This document shows, piece by piece, positions 49,800 to 62,273 of a DNA stretch of 64,000 nucleotides. Under the pieces are notes generated by a model, which was given only the letters and a program-made list of their open reading frames with translations, was not told the origin of the DNA and did no database searches. Source of the stretch: Alectoria sarmentosa (lineage: Eukaryota; Ascomycota; Lecanoromycetes; Lecanorales; Parmeliaceae); the NCBI GenBank assembly GCA_009733775.1, contig WOGZ01000182.1, positions 1-64,000 of the forward strand, in the 5' to 3' direction. Made by a program: the position numbers and the translations under genes. Each line of letters starts with the position of its first letter. The first letter of the stretch is position 1.

Positions 49800-51100
49800 A
49801 GATTGTGCATATTTATGTCGTTGATCAAAAAAATCTTTCAAATAACTCATAACGACGATCACTCAGATTTTAAAAAAAAATTCGACGTTATCTTTAAATC
49901 ATGATATATACGAAATTTATTCAAACATTTATATGATTATATCAAACATTATTTCGATTGTTTAACGTTATAAACTCGTTATTATAAGTCTTATAATTAT
50001 TTTCAATTTATAAAAAATTCAATCATATCCTTTCACACCTTGACGTTTGATTTTATTTTCATTATATTATTATTTGATGAAGACTTTGATTGTGTTATGA
50101 CAATTATAAATTAATTTAATAAACGTAACATTTATATTTTTAACAAGTTTATGTGAAATGTTAAGAATTGAATCATAATTTTGCTTGATCGTCTTAATAT
50201 CGACGATTGAGGAATATCGAAGATCTTACTCTCTGACAGAGATTTTAAATTCTTATTCGATTTATAAAAGATCATGTTTAATAAATTTGAAATTAAGTTG
50301 TTATATTTTATTATTTATCATTCTTAAATAAATGATAACAATGAGCGCACAAATCAAATAATTGAAATTGCGCTTCGCTTTTATATGTATATCCTGAAAA
50401 AGTTTTCCGCATAATTTATTATCTTATCACGTTTATAAACCTTACTCAATAATGCATAATCAACAATTATCATGAAATCGTCGAATGAAATATCATATGA
50501 ATTTTCATTTAACAAACGACTTGACTTGCTCGTTTTAAATTTATCATAACAAGATTATGTCGAAATTAAGGTTAAGGTTATCGACGTCATCAGCTTCGCT
50601 CAAATGAATCAAAAGTTTCATTATGATCATAAACATCAATTTATATATTTCAAAAAGAAAAATAAAATATTTCTTCGCTTGTATAAGAGTTATTTTATAT
50701 CATAATTTATCAATTTTATTAAAACAAAAAAACTTGAATAACGTTATATCGACCTTTTCGAAATCATCGATAAGATAAAAAAACAAATTTATCGTTTTAA
50801 CATTTCCGATCATTAATGAGTTTATTTAATTTTTTTAATTGCACAATTAAAACCTTGATCTGATATCGATTCATTCGATAAACTCTTATTAAATAAACTT
50901 GATTTAATTTACGTTGAAAAAAACATTTTCGAATATAAATCTTATATCATAAATAAATTTTTTAATAAACGAATTTCGCGACGTGATAAAGAATATTCAA
51001 TTGAATATTTATTACGCTGATAAGGCTATGACTTTAAATATAATCAATAATATAATATTAAACATTTGAACAATGCTTTGAATCTGATATAAAAATATAA
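49800..51100 (+). pseudogene. Integrase and chromodomain relic of J
   Basis: Catalytic triad kept: Asp 50049-50051 in L-T-F-D-F, Asp 50235-50237 in L-S-D-R-D, Glu 50343-50345 in N-E-R-T-N. Thirty-five residues separate the second and third, i.e. DD35E. Further on are F-H-Y-D-H-K-H-Q and F-L-R-L-Y-K (GPY-like region). Then a C-terminal Y-S-I-E-Y-L-L-R-stop-stop-G-Y, i.e. chromodomain Y-L-V-R-W-x-G-Y with Trp turned to TGA at 51018-51020. In frame with RT. Chromodomain integrases often target heterochromatin. Confidence 0.88.
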
Positions 51101-51581
51101 AATTATTATGTTAATAATAAATCATATAAAGCCTCTCTTATTAAAACCTTCGTTAATCAATCATCTCATTGATTAACTTATTATCATAACAACTTTATCT
51201 TCGTCGATCAACCGTTTAACTATCGAACCTCCTCCCTTATCAAAATCTTTTATAAAATAACATATTATCATTATCAAGATCCCGATTATAACAATTATAT
51301 CACGATAAATTTTCGTAAATATTACGTCGATAACATCAAAATCTCGTCGAAATCAACGTCTTTTGTTATAACTTTAATGATCAAATAATGATTTATGATA
51401 AGTCGATATCTTTTCGATTTGATAAAGGGAACTCTTAAAGTTATAAAAACATAACGACGTTATTAAAGGCTTTCGCAGAGGAAAATTGTTATTATAAATC
51501 GTTCGTTATTTGTTTCACATTTGCTTTGCACATATATATATATAACGAAAACGTTATATATTCTTTCTATCTACGACATAT
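51100..51581 (+). other. 3' end of J before the LTR
   Basis: Mostly CA-poor sequence with a less mutated strip at about 51190-51300 (CCTCCCTTATC). A short palindromic TATATATATATAACG...CGTTATATATT lies at about 51533-51562. No obvious polypurine tract adjoins the LTR. Confidence 0.45.
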
Positions 51582-51764
51582 TATCACGATATCAAAATAA
51601 TTGAATATTTATCTTATCAAGATATTTATCTTGTTTATTAATTATATTTGTTTAACAAATACCTTGTCAAGCATATGATTTGACAACCTTACATAAATAG
51701 TTAATTCTGTTAAAGAGAAAAACTAACTTACACATCACGAATGAATATTTATGTTGTTTTCACA
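51582..51764 (+). repeat. 3' LTR of J
   Basis: 183 bp, the same length as the 5' copy. It begins TATCACGATA, so both TG of the 5' copy read TA, and ends TTTTCACA followed by AAAAA. Differences from the 5' LTR are nearly all transitions. Confidence 0.9.
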
Positions 51765-51769
51765 AAAAA

Positions 51770-54700
51770 GGAAATTTCGAGTTCAAATTAATTGAGAAAT
51801 TAAAGAAATAATCTAACAATGTTAACGCAGTTATAACGATTATTTAATCAAAAATCGCTCGTTATTTTATCGCTCACATTGATTTTATCGTTTTTATTAT
51901 CTTTATCGTTTTCGTTATTTTTAAATCGACTTTCGGGCTCATCGCAAGTTTTAACGTTTTGAACAAAAAGGTTTATGATGATATTAAGTTCAAAATTATC
52001 GATAAAGCGCAGGCTATTGTTTTATTCATTATAATAATAATGTTTTTTTTTTGATTTCGCGATTGTGTCTGCATTCAACACATAATTCATATCTTTTTAA
52101 TCTTTAAAATCTTTGAGTCTTTTCAATTTTCACGTTTTATAAATGATCTTGTTAATAATTATATGATTATTGGTTTTAAAAACATCGAGCTTGAATGCAA
52201 GGTGAATAATATTAAACGCATTTTAATTTTTCGAGACGTTTGATTCGTGTTTGATTGCGATTTTAATTTCATTTTTAAAAAGTAATTGAAAAAATAAGGA
52301 TTTTTTTTGATTTTTGTTCTCGACGACATTATCGTCGAAAAATAACGTTTTTTTTTCAGATGTATTTAAAATCGTTTATATGCGCTCGATATTTGAGAGA
52401 AGACTTTTTTAATTTTAATAATCGTCAATAAAGAGATCCCCGCTTATGATGAGTTTTCAATTAAGTTTATTTTTGACAATTAAGAATCTTAACCTCTGTC
52501 GAAGCCTTAAATTAATGAAGTAATCTTTCGCATATAACATATATATTATGATTATTTGAGCGTTCAGAATCTCAAAAAATTAATCAAGATGTGCGTTGAA
52601 ATGAATTTCTTCATTTCACCCTTCGACGATGTTTGCGAATCATGTTTTATAATTAATATAAAAATAAAATCACATAAGCGACACATTGTTTTCAAAAGAT
52701 AACAAAACGATTTAATTCATAGCGATCTTTAGGATTCATTTGATATTTTTTGAAATGATTTTAAATGAATAATCATCTTTTTTAACGATAAAACCCTTCG
52801 ATTTGACGTTTATTTATTATTCAATAAATTTGATTCAATAATTTTTATCGCGTTTAAAATGTTTCTTAATGATTCGAAATATAATAATAATAAATATATT
52901 CGTTTTCGCATTAATTGCGATATTAAATTTGACAATTATTAAATAAAAACCTTTCGATTATTCAAAAATATCATTTAAAAAGATATCGTGTCTAATAACC
53001 CTCAAATGAATAACAAATTTAAACATTTAAACGTTATTATTCAGCGTAAAGTAAACGTTATATTTAAAAAAAACAAATTATTTCAAAAATATTAAATAAA
53101 ATTCGTTTAAACGGTTAATACTCTTCGTAATATTCAATCCGTCATCGATTATAACGTTATTTCATTCGAAATTAATATCGAATTTTTTTTTAATGTATTT
53201 CATTTACGCATTATCGATTAAATTAATTATTATCAAATTATTTTTCGTAATATTGATTAAAAAAAATATCAAAATCGCGTCGTCAAAGAGCGTTTTTTAA
53301 ATTATTAAGATAAAAATTATCGTATGCTTTTAAACAACGATGAGATAAGTATTGTTTTTAATATTAATTAAATCGATAATATTTCTTTTAAACTCATTTT
53401 TTTCGAATTGAACATCGTTATCGTCGAAAAACAAATTAACGTTTATCGTAATAAGCGTAAACTCGTTGAAAAAATCGAACATCAAAATCATTTATTTTTC
53501 TCTTTATTTATAATTTTAGAAAAAAAACGTTAAAAAAGATATGCAATTGTCGAAAAAAAGGTTAATAATTTATTTAATTTCATTTTAATCTTAAAAAGAA
53601 TTTCGTTAAAAATCGTAATCGTTTTAAAAACATTTAATTTGAAATTTATAATAAAATTATCGTTTGATACGCTCAATAACGATATTGCGATTTTTTCAAC
53701 TTTATTCACATCGACGTTTAAATTTATCATTCGTTTTATAATTAATAAAGTTTTTAAATTTGTTTTTATTATGAAGTCGTTCAAAATCACGAGATTATAT
53801 CAAAATCTTATTTCGAATTCTCTCGTTTTATTAATAAAAGTCGTTTTTATTAAGTTTTATAAATCTCGAAATTTCAAAAAGATCATAATGAATTTTTATC
53901 GCAAAATATATTAATAAATGATTATATAAAACGAAATCGACTTTCTCATTATTAACGATATTTGAATTTTAATGAATTTACTCTCGAATGCGCGTGTTTT
54001 GAAAAACAAATGAATTTATAAAATCAAAAAAGACTTTATTAACGAAATCGTTCGATATAAAGCTCGTTAAATGATTTATAATTTCGAATAATGAAAAGAA
54101 ATCGATTTTAACGAAACTTTCGTTTTAATAATTAAATTTATGAATTATAAAATCATTTTCGTTTTTGTGATAATTTTGAATTAAAAGCTTAAATAAATAA
54201 ACGTTAAAATCGTTTTTTTATATGACGATATCGAGGAGATAATTTATATGATACAATTTATAAAATTTAAAATCAAGGGCAAAGAGAGCAAGGTTTATAA
54301 ACTTATAAAAACGTTATACGATTTGAAATAATTTTCGAGAATTTAATATAATATTTTCATTATATATTTCAAAAAATTGAATTTCGAGTTTATCGTTATT
54401 GATCTTTCGATGTTCATTAATAACATTATTATCGTCATTATTTATATGAATGACATTTTATTTATGAATTTCGATAAAGTCGACATTCAAGCGATTAAGA
54501 ATAAACTTTATAAAAAGTTTGAGATGATCGATTTGAGTTTATACATTTATTATCTCGATATGACGATCGCAAGAAATCGTGTTAATCGCATTCTACGTCT
54601 TGAACAAACAATTTATATCGAAAAGTTTTTTATTAATTATAATATGATTGAATTAACGATTATTTCAATGCTCATCATTAATAATAAGTTTTATATCGTT

Positions 54701-55420
54701 AAAAATAACTTCGTGACCATTGAAGAATCTCATCACATTTATTAATTTATTATCGATTTTCTCATATATGCGATGTTGAGTACGCGTCCGAATATCGTTT
54801 TCGCAATTTCAATAATCTCTCGATATAATTCGAATTTTGATATTTCTTATTAAAACGCAATCAAGCGCATTTTTCGATATTTTAATCATATAAAAAATTG
54901 ATAACTTATGTTTCGGGGCGATTTTAAATCTTTTATAAATTATATCGACGTTGATTGAATAAACGATCAAGATATTCGACGTTTTATTTTTAAATACGTT
55001 TTTAATGTAAACAATGCGGCAATTAATTAATCTTTCAAATAATAATTTATAATGACGTTTTTAATTTGTGAAATCGAATATATCGATTAAATTTAAATTA
55101 TTAAAAAAGCGATTTAATTGCGCGAATTCCTTAATTAATTCAATTTAAACGTTAAATGTTTTTAAATAATGATGATTTATTGCGATAATTAAGACGTTAT
55201 GACATTAATCAAAAAATTTTAATTTCATATTTATATCAAGCATATTAACATTTAGCATCATTATATACGGAAATAAATTATCGTTGAAAATGTCGTTTTA
55301 AAGTATGTTTTTATCGATTAATAAATAGTCGACGGTTTTATCAAAGCCCTCTTCAAGAATAAATTCGAGAGATTTCGTCAATTAATCGAATTGAAATATC
55401 GTTCATAAATGATTTCTCGC
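51770..55420 (+). pseudogene. pol relic of B (integrase, RT, RNase H)
   Basis: A GAG-pre-integrase-like stretch is near 52480-52640. In the integrase core the first motif reads F-F-N-D-K-T near 52775, R-I-N-C near 52910 has Asp-to-Asn, and M-N-N-K near 53005 has Glu-to-Lys. Later L-R-N-I-Q-S-V-I and F-E-I-N are clear Copia integrase landmarks (about 53128-53185). The RT catalytic motif at 54443-54454 reads Y-M-N-D, in the 122-codon open stretch 54377-54745. RNase H has D-N-stop-D-V at 55184 and H-I-K-H-I-N-I, then I-V-D-G-F-I-K-A-L-F-K-N-K-F-E (about 55325-55370). RT and RNase H share a frame. Confidence 0.87.
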
Positions 55421-55539
55421 GTTAATTTTAGAAAAGCCGCCATTATAATTTTAAGAGAGTTATTATTATAATTTCAAAGAAGTAATCATCGTTTGTGAAA
55501 TTAATTCAATATTATCATTCAGTAATTTCAGAGAAACGA

Positions 55540-56413
55540 TTTCATTAATTTTCACATTTCGGGTGATCGATTGAATTTATTCGTAAAATTTCAAATATTA
55601 ATCTTGACGTCCCTTGCGAACAAACTTCGATTTATTAAAACTCAACTTGAAGTTAATTTGCCGCTATTGCATTTATAATCACGAACTTTACGAGCATTTA
55701 TTTAAAAGGTTCATATTTACGTGCGATTTAAATTTGAGAATTGCGCCGTCATTAAAAAGGTCACTATCATCAAATTACCCTCAATTATTCGCGAGATTTT
55801 TTATATTCTTTAGATGCTTTTAGGCCTCATCACAGTTATAGAATCATGTTTCTAGACGTTATCATTATCATCATCATTATCGCAATATATCGGTCACAAC
55901 CTGCATGCATTCTATTAGTTATTATTATTAAGCATTAATATCTTGAAACGGCTCTTATAGGCCTTGATCGCATGCATGCATATGTAGTTCGAAATATTTC
56001 TTTTAATCGGAACATTACCCTCACATATATTCTTCGATCATGTGTTGATCGATTTTTGGTGTGTATCAGATGAATTGAAAATAAATTTGTCAAAAAACGG
56101 TTTTTCGTCAAAAAGTGGATTTTTTTTTTATGTGACATCGTGGCGAATATATTCAAAAGGACATAGTCGTTTTCAGAAATTCGATTTTTTTTCGGATTTG
56201 ATTTTTTTTCGGATTTTCACTGTTCTTATTCGGTTTTGAACATCGCGAGTTTCGAATCTCGTGTTTTGAAATTTGGATGTCTTAGGGGGTATAGGGGGTG
56301 GTAAGAGAGTATGGGGTGGTTTCACGCTTATAACCCGGCGCTACGGTTCACTTTTGTTATCCGGCGCTAATTTTTATTCTTACAACCCGGAGTTTAGATT
56401 TAGGAAGATTCGA
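55540..56413 (+). other. 3' untranslated module of B, the least mutated copy
   Basis: One outer unit (about 55620-55800), then TGCATGCAT-type runs at about 55908 and 55970, GAAATATTTC, CAAAAAACGGTTTTTCGTCA (56088), GAACATCGCGAGTTTCGAAT (56237), and a G-rich strip (56280-56325). Last come three imperfect repeats carrying CCGGCGCT, CCGGCGCT and CCCGGAGTT (about 56333-56395). GC, CA and TG are all far higher than elsewhere, so this is the best guide to the ancestral module. Confidence 0.78.
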
Positions 56414-56424
56414 GCGAAGGGGAG
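56414..56424 (+). other. Polypurine tract of B
   Basis: GCGAAGGGGAG abuts the 3' LTR start TGTTGAAATTCC. This is the plus-strand primer expected in LTR retrotransposons. The A-family copies keep GCGAAGGGGAA (C) or its mutated forms at the same place. Confidence 0.85.
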
Positions 56425-56560
56425 TGTTGAAATTCCGGGTCACGTGATGTTAAGAGGCTTGGCGTCACGTGCATTATTAGTGCGCCCGTACATAGATCGC
56501 TCTTTCTTCCGTAGCACTTTTAGAGTAATACAACTAAGTGTCCTACTTCATATTTTGACA
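56425..56560 (+). repeat. 3' LTR of B
   Basis: 136 bp, TGTTGAAATTCC to TTTTGACA, the least mutated LTR in the window. It contains GGGTCACGTGATG and GCGTCACGTGC. The AATTC duplication follows at 56561-56565. Confidence 0.95.
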
Positions 56561-56565
56561 AATTC

Positions 56566-59500
56566 GTTTATTTCGACATTTTTTTAAAGCGATAATCTTT
56601 AAATCGATATTCTCGATTCGCTTTTAATCGTGATAAAAATCTCGTTTTCGTTATTTTTATCATCATTATTAATTTTTTACATTTTTACATTTTTTTTTGA
56701 TATCGATAATTGAATTCAACGTTTAAGATGTTATTGAAAATATTTTTATAAATAATAAAGATAACTTTTTTTTGATTTTCATTATTATTTTAAAATTTAT
56801 TATCGAATACATTAAATGAAGAGAAGATATTAACGATTAATTGATGTTGAATAATTTTTTATTTTTTATTAATATTACCTTATTAAGTTTAAAATTTGCG
56901 TGATTATTCGTTAACGTTTTGATTACGTTAATCGTTAATTCATCAAAAAATATAATGAAAATCCTCAAATTATGTTAAACGTTATCGATGTTTATTATAA
57001 ATTTGTAAATTTGAATTTTATATCGAATTTATACGTTAATTATATAATATTAATATCAATTTCGAAGAAGGCGTTCGTTAATATGAAAAGGATTTTTATA
57101 AAATCAACGTCGAAATCGTTAATTTGAATGACTCATTATTATTGTCGAAACCTTATTTCATTTAATTTTTTTTTATAAAATTCGATGAAATTTATGATGT
57201 TTTTATGATAATTTATATTTAAATTTATATGCTTTATAATTCGAATGCAATCAAATTCGATTTAATTATTTATAACGTAATAAATAAAAAACGTTATATG
57301 TTCATAATTAAGAAAAATAATATTATTATAGTCGTTTATCGTAATAATAAAGATAAATAATTCGTTAAAAACGATTTCGACGGTTTTGATTTCATTAATC
57401 GCGAAATTTGTGTTTTTTATAAAATCGTTGATCGTAAATTTAAACATTTTTTTGTTAAATGTTGAATTAAATTCTCTCATTTAAAGTTTGAAATGTTTAT
57501 AAATGAATAAAAAAGAGAAAAAAGATGCAAATCGATGTTATTTATGCGAGCATTAATATTTTAAATGTTCAATGTAAACGTATTAAAGAAACGTTATTTA
57601 ACGTTTTCGTTTCAAAGAAAAATGATTATTTTAACGTCAATATAATGTATATTTTAAAAAAAAAACGATTATTTTCATACTTATATAATATTCTTAAACG
57701 AATTAAACGATTAAAATTATTCGAATTTCATTTTGAATGATTTTAACATTTTGAATGTTATTAATCAAATAAATTAAAACGAGGATTTTATTAATTTAAT
57801 AACGAATCTCAATTTGAATAAAATTCTGTCATTCGTTAATTTTATAAATCTCGATATTCGAATTATGATAAATTTTAATTGTATTCGTCATTTTTTATCG
57901 ATCGTTCGATATTTATTATTTATATTAAAATTCAATTTCGATTTATCAAAAACATTAAAAACGTTAAAATTTAATTTTTTATTCATGATATTATTAATCT
58001 TGATTATAATGTTAATGATAAACGCGTTATTTTAATGATTTTTAATGTTTTACACGTATTCGATATAAATGTCAATTTTTTATCGATTAAAAAGTTCTTA
58101 AATGTCGACCTTAAAATCGCCTTTTATAAAAAAAGTTATGTTTTAATTTAAAATAATATCACGTTAATCGATACGCGAAATCGCGATTTTTTTTTTAAAA
58201 TTTTTAAAAAGATAATAATGCTTTAATCGTTTATAACGTTTTTTCGAATTCGATTTATTAATTATAATATGCTCGCATAAATCATTTAAATTAATAAAAT
58301 CTTAATAAGTTTTTTAATATCGTTATAAATATGAATTTTTTTAAAAACATTATCGAAAAATATATTTGTGAATGTTATATAATGAATTATTAAAAAGTTA
58401 TTTTTTATAATAATTTTATAACGCTCGATATTTTATCGAACGAGTTTATTTATAACGATTTTATTGAATTTTTCATTTTTATTGATTTTAATGATTATAA
58501 ATATTTTGTGACGTTTAAAAATGATTTCATTTATTATTTCAAGATTTATTATATATATTATAAAAATGAGATTTTCGTTATATTTTTGCGTTTTAAGATT
58601 TATTTGAAATTTCGCGATTATCGAATTAATCGTATTCGTTTTTATAATGAAAATGAATATATTAATAAAGTCTTTTTTGAATGTTTCGTTTAAACGAATA
58701 TTAAATAAAAATTCATTATTATAAATAATTTTAAAATGAATAAAATCGTCGAGCGGTTTAATTAAATTTTCATAAATAAAATATATTCAATTTTATTCAA
58801 TTTTAATTTTAATAAATTCTTTTGATTTAAAATAATGATTATAATTAATTATTTGACGATGCGTTTTTTTAACATTAAAATCATCATCACATTTTTCGAA
58901 ATCTTTTATTATCATAAATTTTTTTTTTTTCATTTGCGTATTATTAATTTCATCATTTACGTTTTAAAATCTATTTAAAAAAAGTTTATGAATAAAAGTG
59001 AGAAATATATTCTTTTAAATTATAAAAACGAATTCATTTTTCGTTTTTATAATTTAATTAAAAGGAAAATTATTCATATTAACGATATACATTTCGTTGA
59101 AAAATGTTTATATTTTATAAATCTCGAAAAAAAGATTGAAGTTTTTAAATTTTTAAATAAATATTAACGTTTTTTCGTATTAATATTCGTTATAAAAAAG
59201 ATATTAAATAAATAACGTATTATTATATTATTAAACATTAAATTTATAATTTCGATTAAATCATTAAATCGATTATCGTTAATGAATATTTTATTGTTAA
59301 TTATTAATCGTTTTTAAAGATCTTATTTTATTATTATTGCAATGCGTGTTTTTATGATATTTATTAAATTTATTATATTAATCGTTAAATTTGTTATTAT
59401 TTTCTCTTCGTAGATGTTTTCGAAATTTATTAAAATAAAAATTATGTGAAAACATTTCGAATATAAGATTATTTAAAAGATATTTGATAATTATAAAGAT

Positions 59501-61190
59501 TTTATTATTTCGAATCTTCGTGATTTATTATTTGATTTTTTAATGAGAATTTTTATTTTTTTTATTCTTTTTACGAATTATCTTAATAAATTTGATATTT
59601 TCAAATTTATAATTTACGAATAAACGATTTTTAATAATTTGTTTTATATAAATTAAAAGATTAACATGCGAGATAAGTATAAGTTTTTTATAAATAATAA
59701 TATTTGATGTTTTATTTAAACGTTTTTAAAAGTTTATATTTATAAAAATCGTTGAATTTATATCGTAAAGCGAAATTTCGAAATGAAAATCACTCGTTAT
59801 AAAGCACGTTGAATTATTCAAAGATTCGAATAATAAAAAAATCGTGATTATTATGACATTTTCGCGTTAATAATAAAATTTATAAATTATAAAACGATTT
59901 TTGCGTTTATAACGATTATAAATTAAAATATAAAATAAATAAATATCAAAATCTTTTTTTTATAACGATGTTCAAAAAAACATTTATGTATAATAATTTA
60001 AAGGCTTTAATAAAAACAATATCAAGGTTTATAAATTAAATAAGATTTTTTATAATTTAAAACAATCTTTTAAAATTTGATATCAACATTTCTCGATTTA
60101 TATAAAAAAATTCGATTTTAATTTTATCGAATCAAACGATAATGTGTTCATAAATCTCAAAAAAAAAATCATTATAACGTTTTACATTGATAATGTCTTA
60201 ATTATAAATCACAATAAAATCGTTATCAAACGAATCAAAGATGTTTTAAATGTCAAATTTCATATGTTAGATTTAAAATCATACGTTTTTTATTTGAGTA
60301 TGATCGTTAAAAGGGATCGTGATAACGATATTATTCGTTTGAAATAAAAAGCGTATATTATACGTTTTTTTAATCATTTCAAATGTTGAAATTTTATTTT
60401 TATTAATATATTATTCGCAATTAATCGTAAATTAACGTTTATCGAAGAGAATTATGTGATCTTTAGAATATTTTGTGAAAAATATTAATTCGTTATAAGT
60501 TTTTTTATGTACGTTATGTTGAGAATTCGTCTCGATATCGCTTATATTATTTTTTTGATTAATTAATATTTAATTAATTTTATTTTAACGCATTGAAATG
60601 CGATTATTCGAATCTTTCGATATTTTAAAAATATGATACATTATAAATTTATATATAAAGATTCTTTAAAAGATTTATTCGATTATATTAATTTTGATTA
60701 AATTGAAAATTCAATTCGAAGATTCATTTTTGATTATTTATTCAATTTAAATAATAACGTTATTAATTAATTAAATAAACGTTAAATTATTATGATATTA
60801 TTTATTTATGAAATAAAATATATCGATTAAACGCAAATTATTAAAAAAGTTATTTGATTAAAAAACCTTTTCAATCAATTTTTGCGATTTGATGATTCGG
60901 ATTTTAAGATTATCGTGATCTTTAAAGATAATTAAAACGTAATCGCTTTTATAAAAAACGTTTAATTTTATACTCGCATCAAATATATCAACATCGCTCA
61001 TTATTTTATGCGCGAAAAAGTTAATAATGATATTATGAATGTTTAATATGTTTTCATTGATAAATAAATGATTAATAACTTTATTAAGGTTTTATATTTT
61101 GATAAGTTCGTTATTTTTCGCGATGTCCTTAAAATGAAAATAGTTTTATATTATTCATTTAAGATTATTTAAATTATTGTTTTAAAGAAG
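56566..61190 (+). pseudogene. gag-pol relic of C
   Basis: Integrase core at 58508-58693: T-F-K-N-D-F keeps an Asp, and R-F-Y-N-E replaces S-D-N-E. RT at 60144-60347 has Y-I-D-N at 60183-60194, followed by I-K-R-I-K-D-V-L-N-V-K-F-H-M-L-D-L-K-S. RNase H at about 60880-61150 includes F-K-D-N, K-Y-I-N-I-A-H-Y-F-M-R-E-K-V and I-N-N-F-I-K-V-L. Integrase and RT are in different frames. It is dead at all three catalytic centres. Confidence 0.85.
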
Positions 61191-61239
61191 ACGTTTAAAA
61201 CATTTATTATCATTATTCAACGTTCTCAACTTTAGGAAA

Positions 61240-62262
61240 ACGATTTTATTGATTTTTACATTTTGAATAATCGATCGAAATCGAAATTATTCGCAGAATC
61301 TTAATATTAATTTTAACGTGTTAAATTTCGTTATGTCATTTCTATAATAAAAGTTGATTTATCGTTATTGTAATTATATTCACAAACTTTGCGGATCTCT
61401 TTTCGAAACATTTATATTTATGTTTTATTTAAATTTGAGATTTACGACGTCACTCAAAAGGTCGTTATTGTCGTTTTTTCGTTAATCGTTTTAAATATTT
61501 TTATCAAAGTCATTATATTTATATCTTTTAAAATGATTATGTTTATGTTTTTAAAATTATCGTATTTATGTTCTCAAGCGTTATTATCGTCATCATTATC
61601 AAAAACATCATTATTATACATCTTTCGCATATACGTTATTAATCATTATTGTCAAGCATTAATATTTTGAAACGACTCTCACGAATCTTATAGTCGATCG
61701 CATACATACATGTATATGCATATATAATTCGAAATATTTCGTTCAATCGAAAAATAAATTTTTATATATATTCATTAATCATATGTTGATCGATTTTTGA
61801 TGTGTATCAAATGAACTGAAAATAAATTTGTCAAAAAACGATTTTTCGTTAAAAAATGAAATTTTTTCTATGTGACATCGTGACGAATATGTTCAAAAAG
61901 ATATAATCGTTTTCAGATTTTCGATTTTCATTCTTTCTTCTCGGCTTTGAACATCGCGAGTTTCGAATCTCGTTTTTGAAATTCGAATGTTTATAAGGGG
62001 GTAAGGGTGGTTTATGAGATAAAAATGATTCATAAAAAGAAATAATCATCCTTTTTCGAATTTTCATTGTTTTTATTCGATTTTAAACATCGCGAGTTTC
62101 GAATCTCATATTTGAAATTCGGATTTTTATCGGACGTATAGAAAATAAAGAAGGTGTATAAGAGTGATTTCATATTAATTATTCGATGTTAAATTCATTA
62201 TAATTACTCGACGCTCGATTCACCTTATTTATTCGATATTCGATTTTTTTAAAAATATGCGT
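61240..62262 (+). other. 3' untranslated module of C
   Basis: Same landmarks as B and G: outer unit near 61340-61450, TGTATATGCATATATAATTC near 61710, GAAATATTTCG, CAAAAAACGATTTTTCGTTA near 61834. Then two copies of the ACATCGCGAGTTTCGAATCT block (61951 and 62087). Near the LTR are TCGACGCTCGATTCACC repeats (62209-62225) that correspond to the CCGGCGCT repeats of B after C-to-T change. Confidence 0.78.
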
Positions 62263-62273
62263 GCGAAGGGGAA
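62263..62273 (+). other. Polypurine tract of C
   Basis: GCGAAGGGGAA is directly before the mutated LTR start TATCGAAAT. It is identical to the B tract except for its last base. Confidence 0.8.

Larger units (their letters stand above)
44476..51764 (+). mobile_element. Chromodomain Ty3/Gypsy retrotransposon J, nested in B
   Basis: It has two 183-bp LTRs (44476-44658, 51582-51764) and the duplication AAAAA on both sides (44471-44475, 51765-51769). Total length is 7289 bp. Protease site, RT YIDD, end of RNase H, integrase DDE and chromodomain all lie in one plus-strand frame over about 4.3 kb, so it has suffered substitutions but no net frameshift. RT and integrase catalytic residues are intact. 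It is among the youngest layers of the nest, since it sits inside B inside C inside E. Confidence 0.93.
41793..56560 (+). mobile_element. Copia retrotransposon B, complete but split by Gypsy J
   Basis: It has 136-bp LTRs (41793-41928 and 56425-56560) and target duplication AATTC (41788-41792 and 56561-56565). It inserted in gag of copy C. Order: LTR, primer site, leader, gag with zinc knuckle, [J], protease/integrase, RT, RNase H, 3' module, polypurine tract, LTR. With J and one AAAAA removed, gag (43120), the zinc knuckle, RT (54377) and RNase H (55184) fall in one frame. Its 3' kilobase is the least mutated part of any retroelement here. Confidence 0.93.

Noticed and set aside
56273..56587. 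104-codon plus-strand frame with a G-rich start
   Set aside because: It runs through the untranslated module, polypurine tract and 3' LTR of B and into C. It is open only because this part is less mutated.
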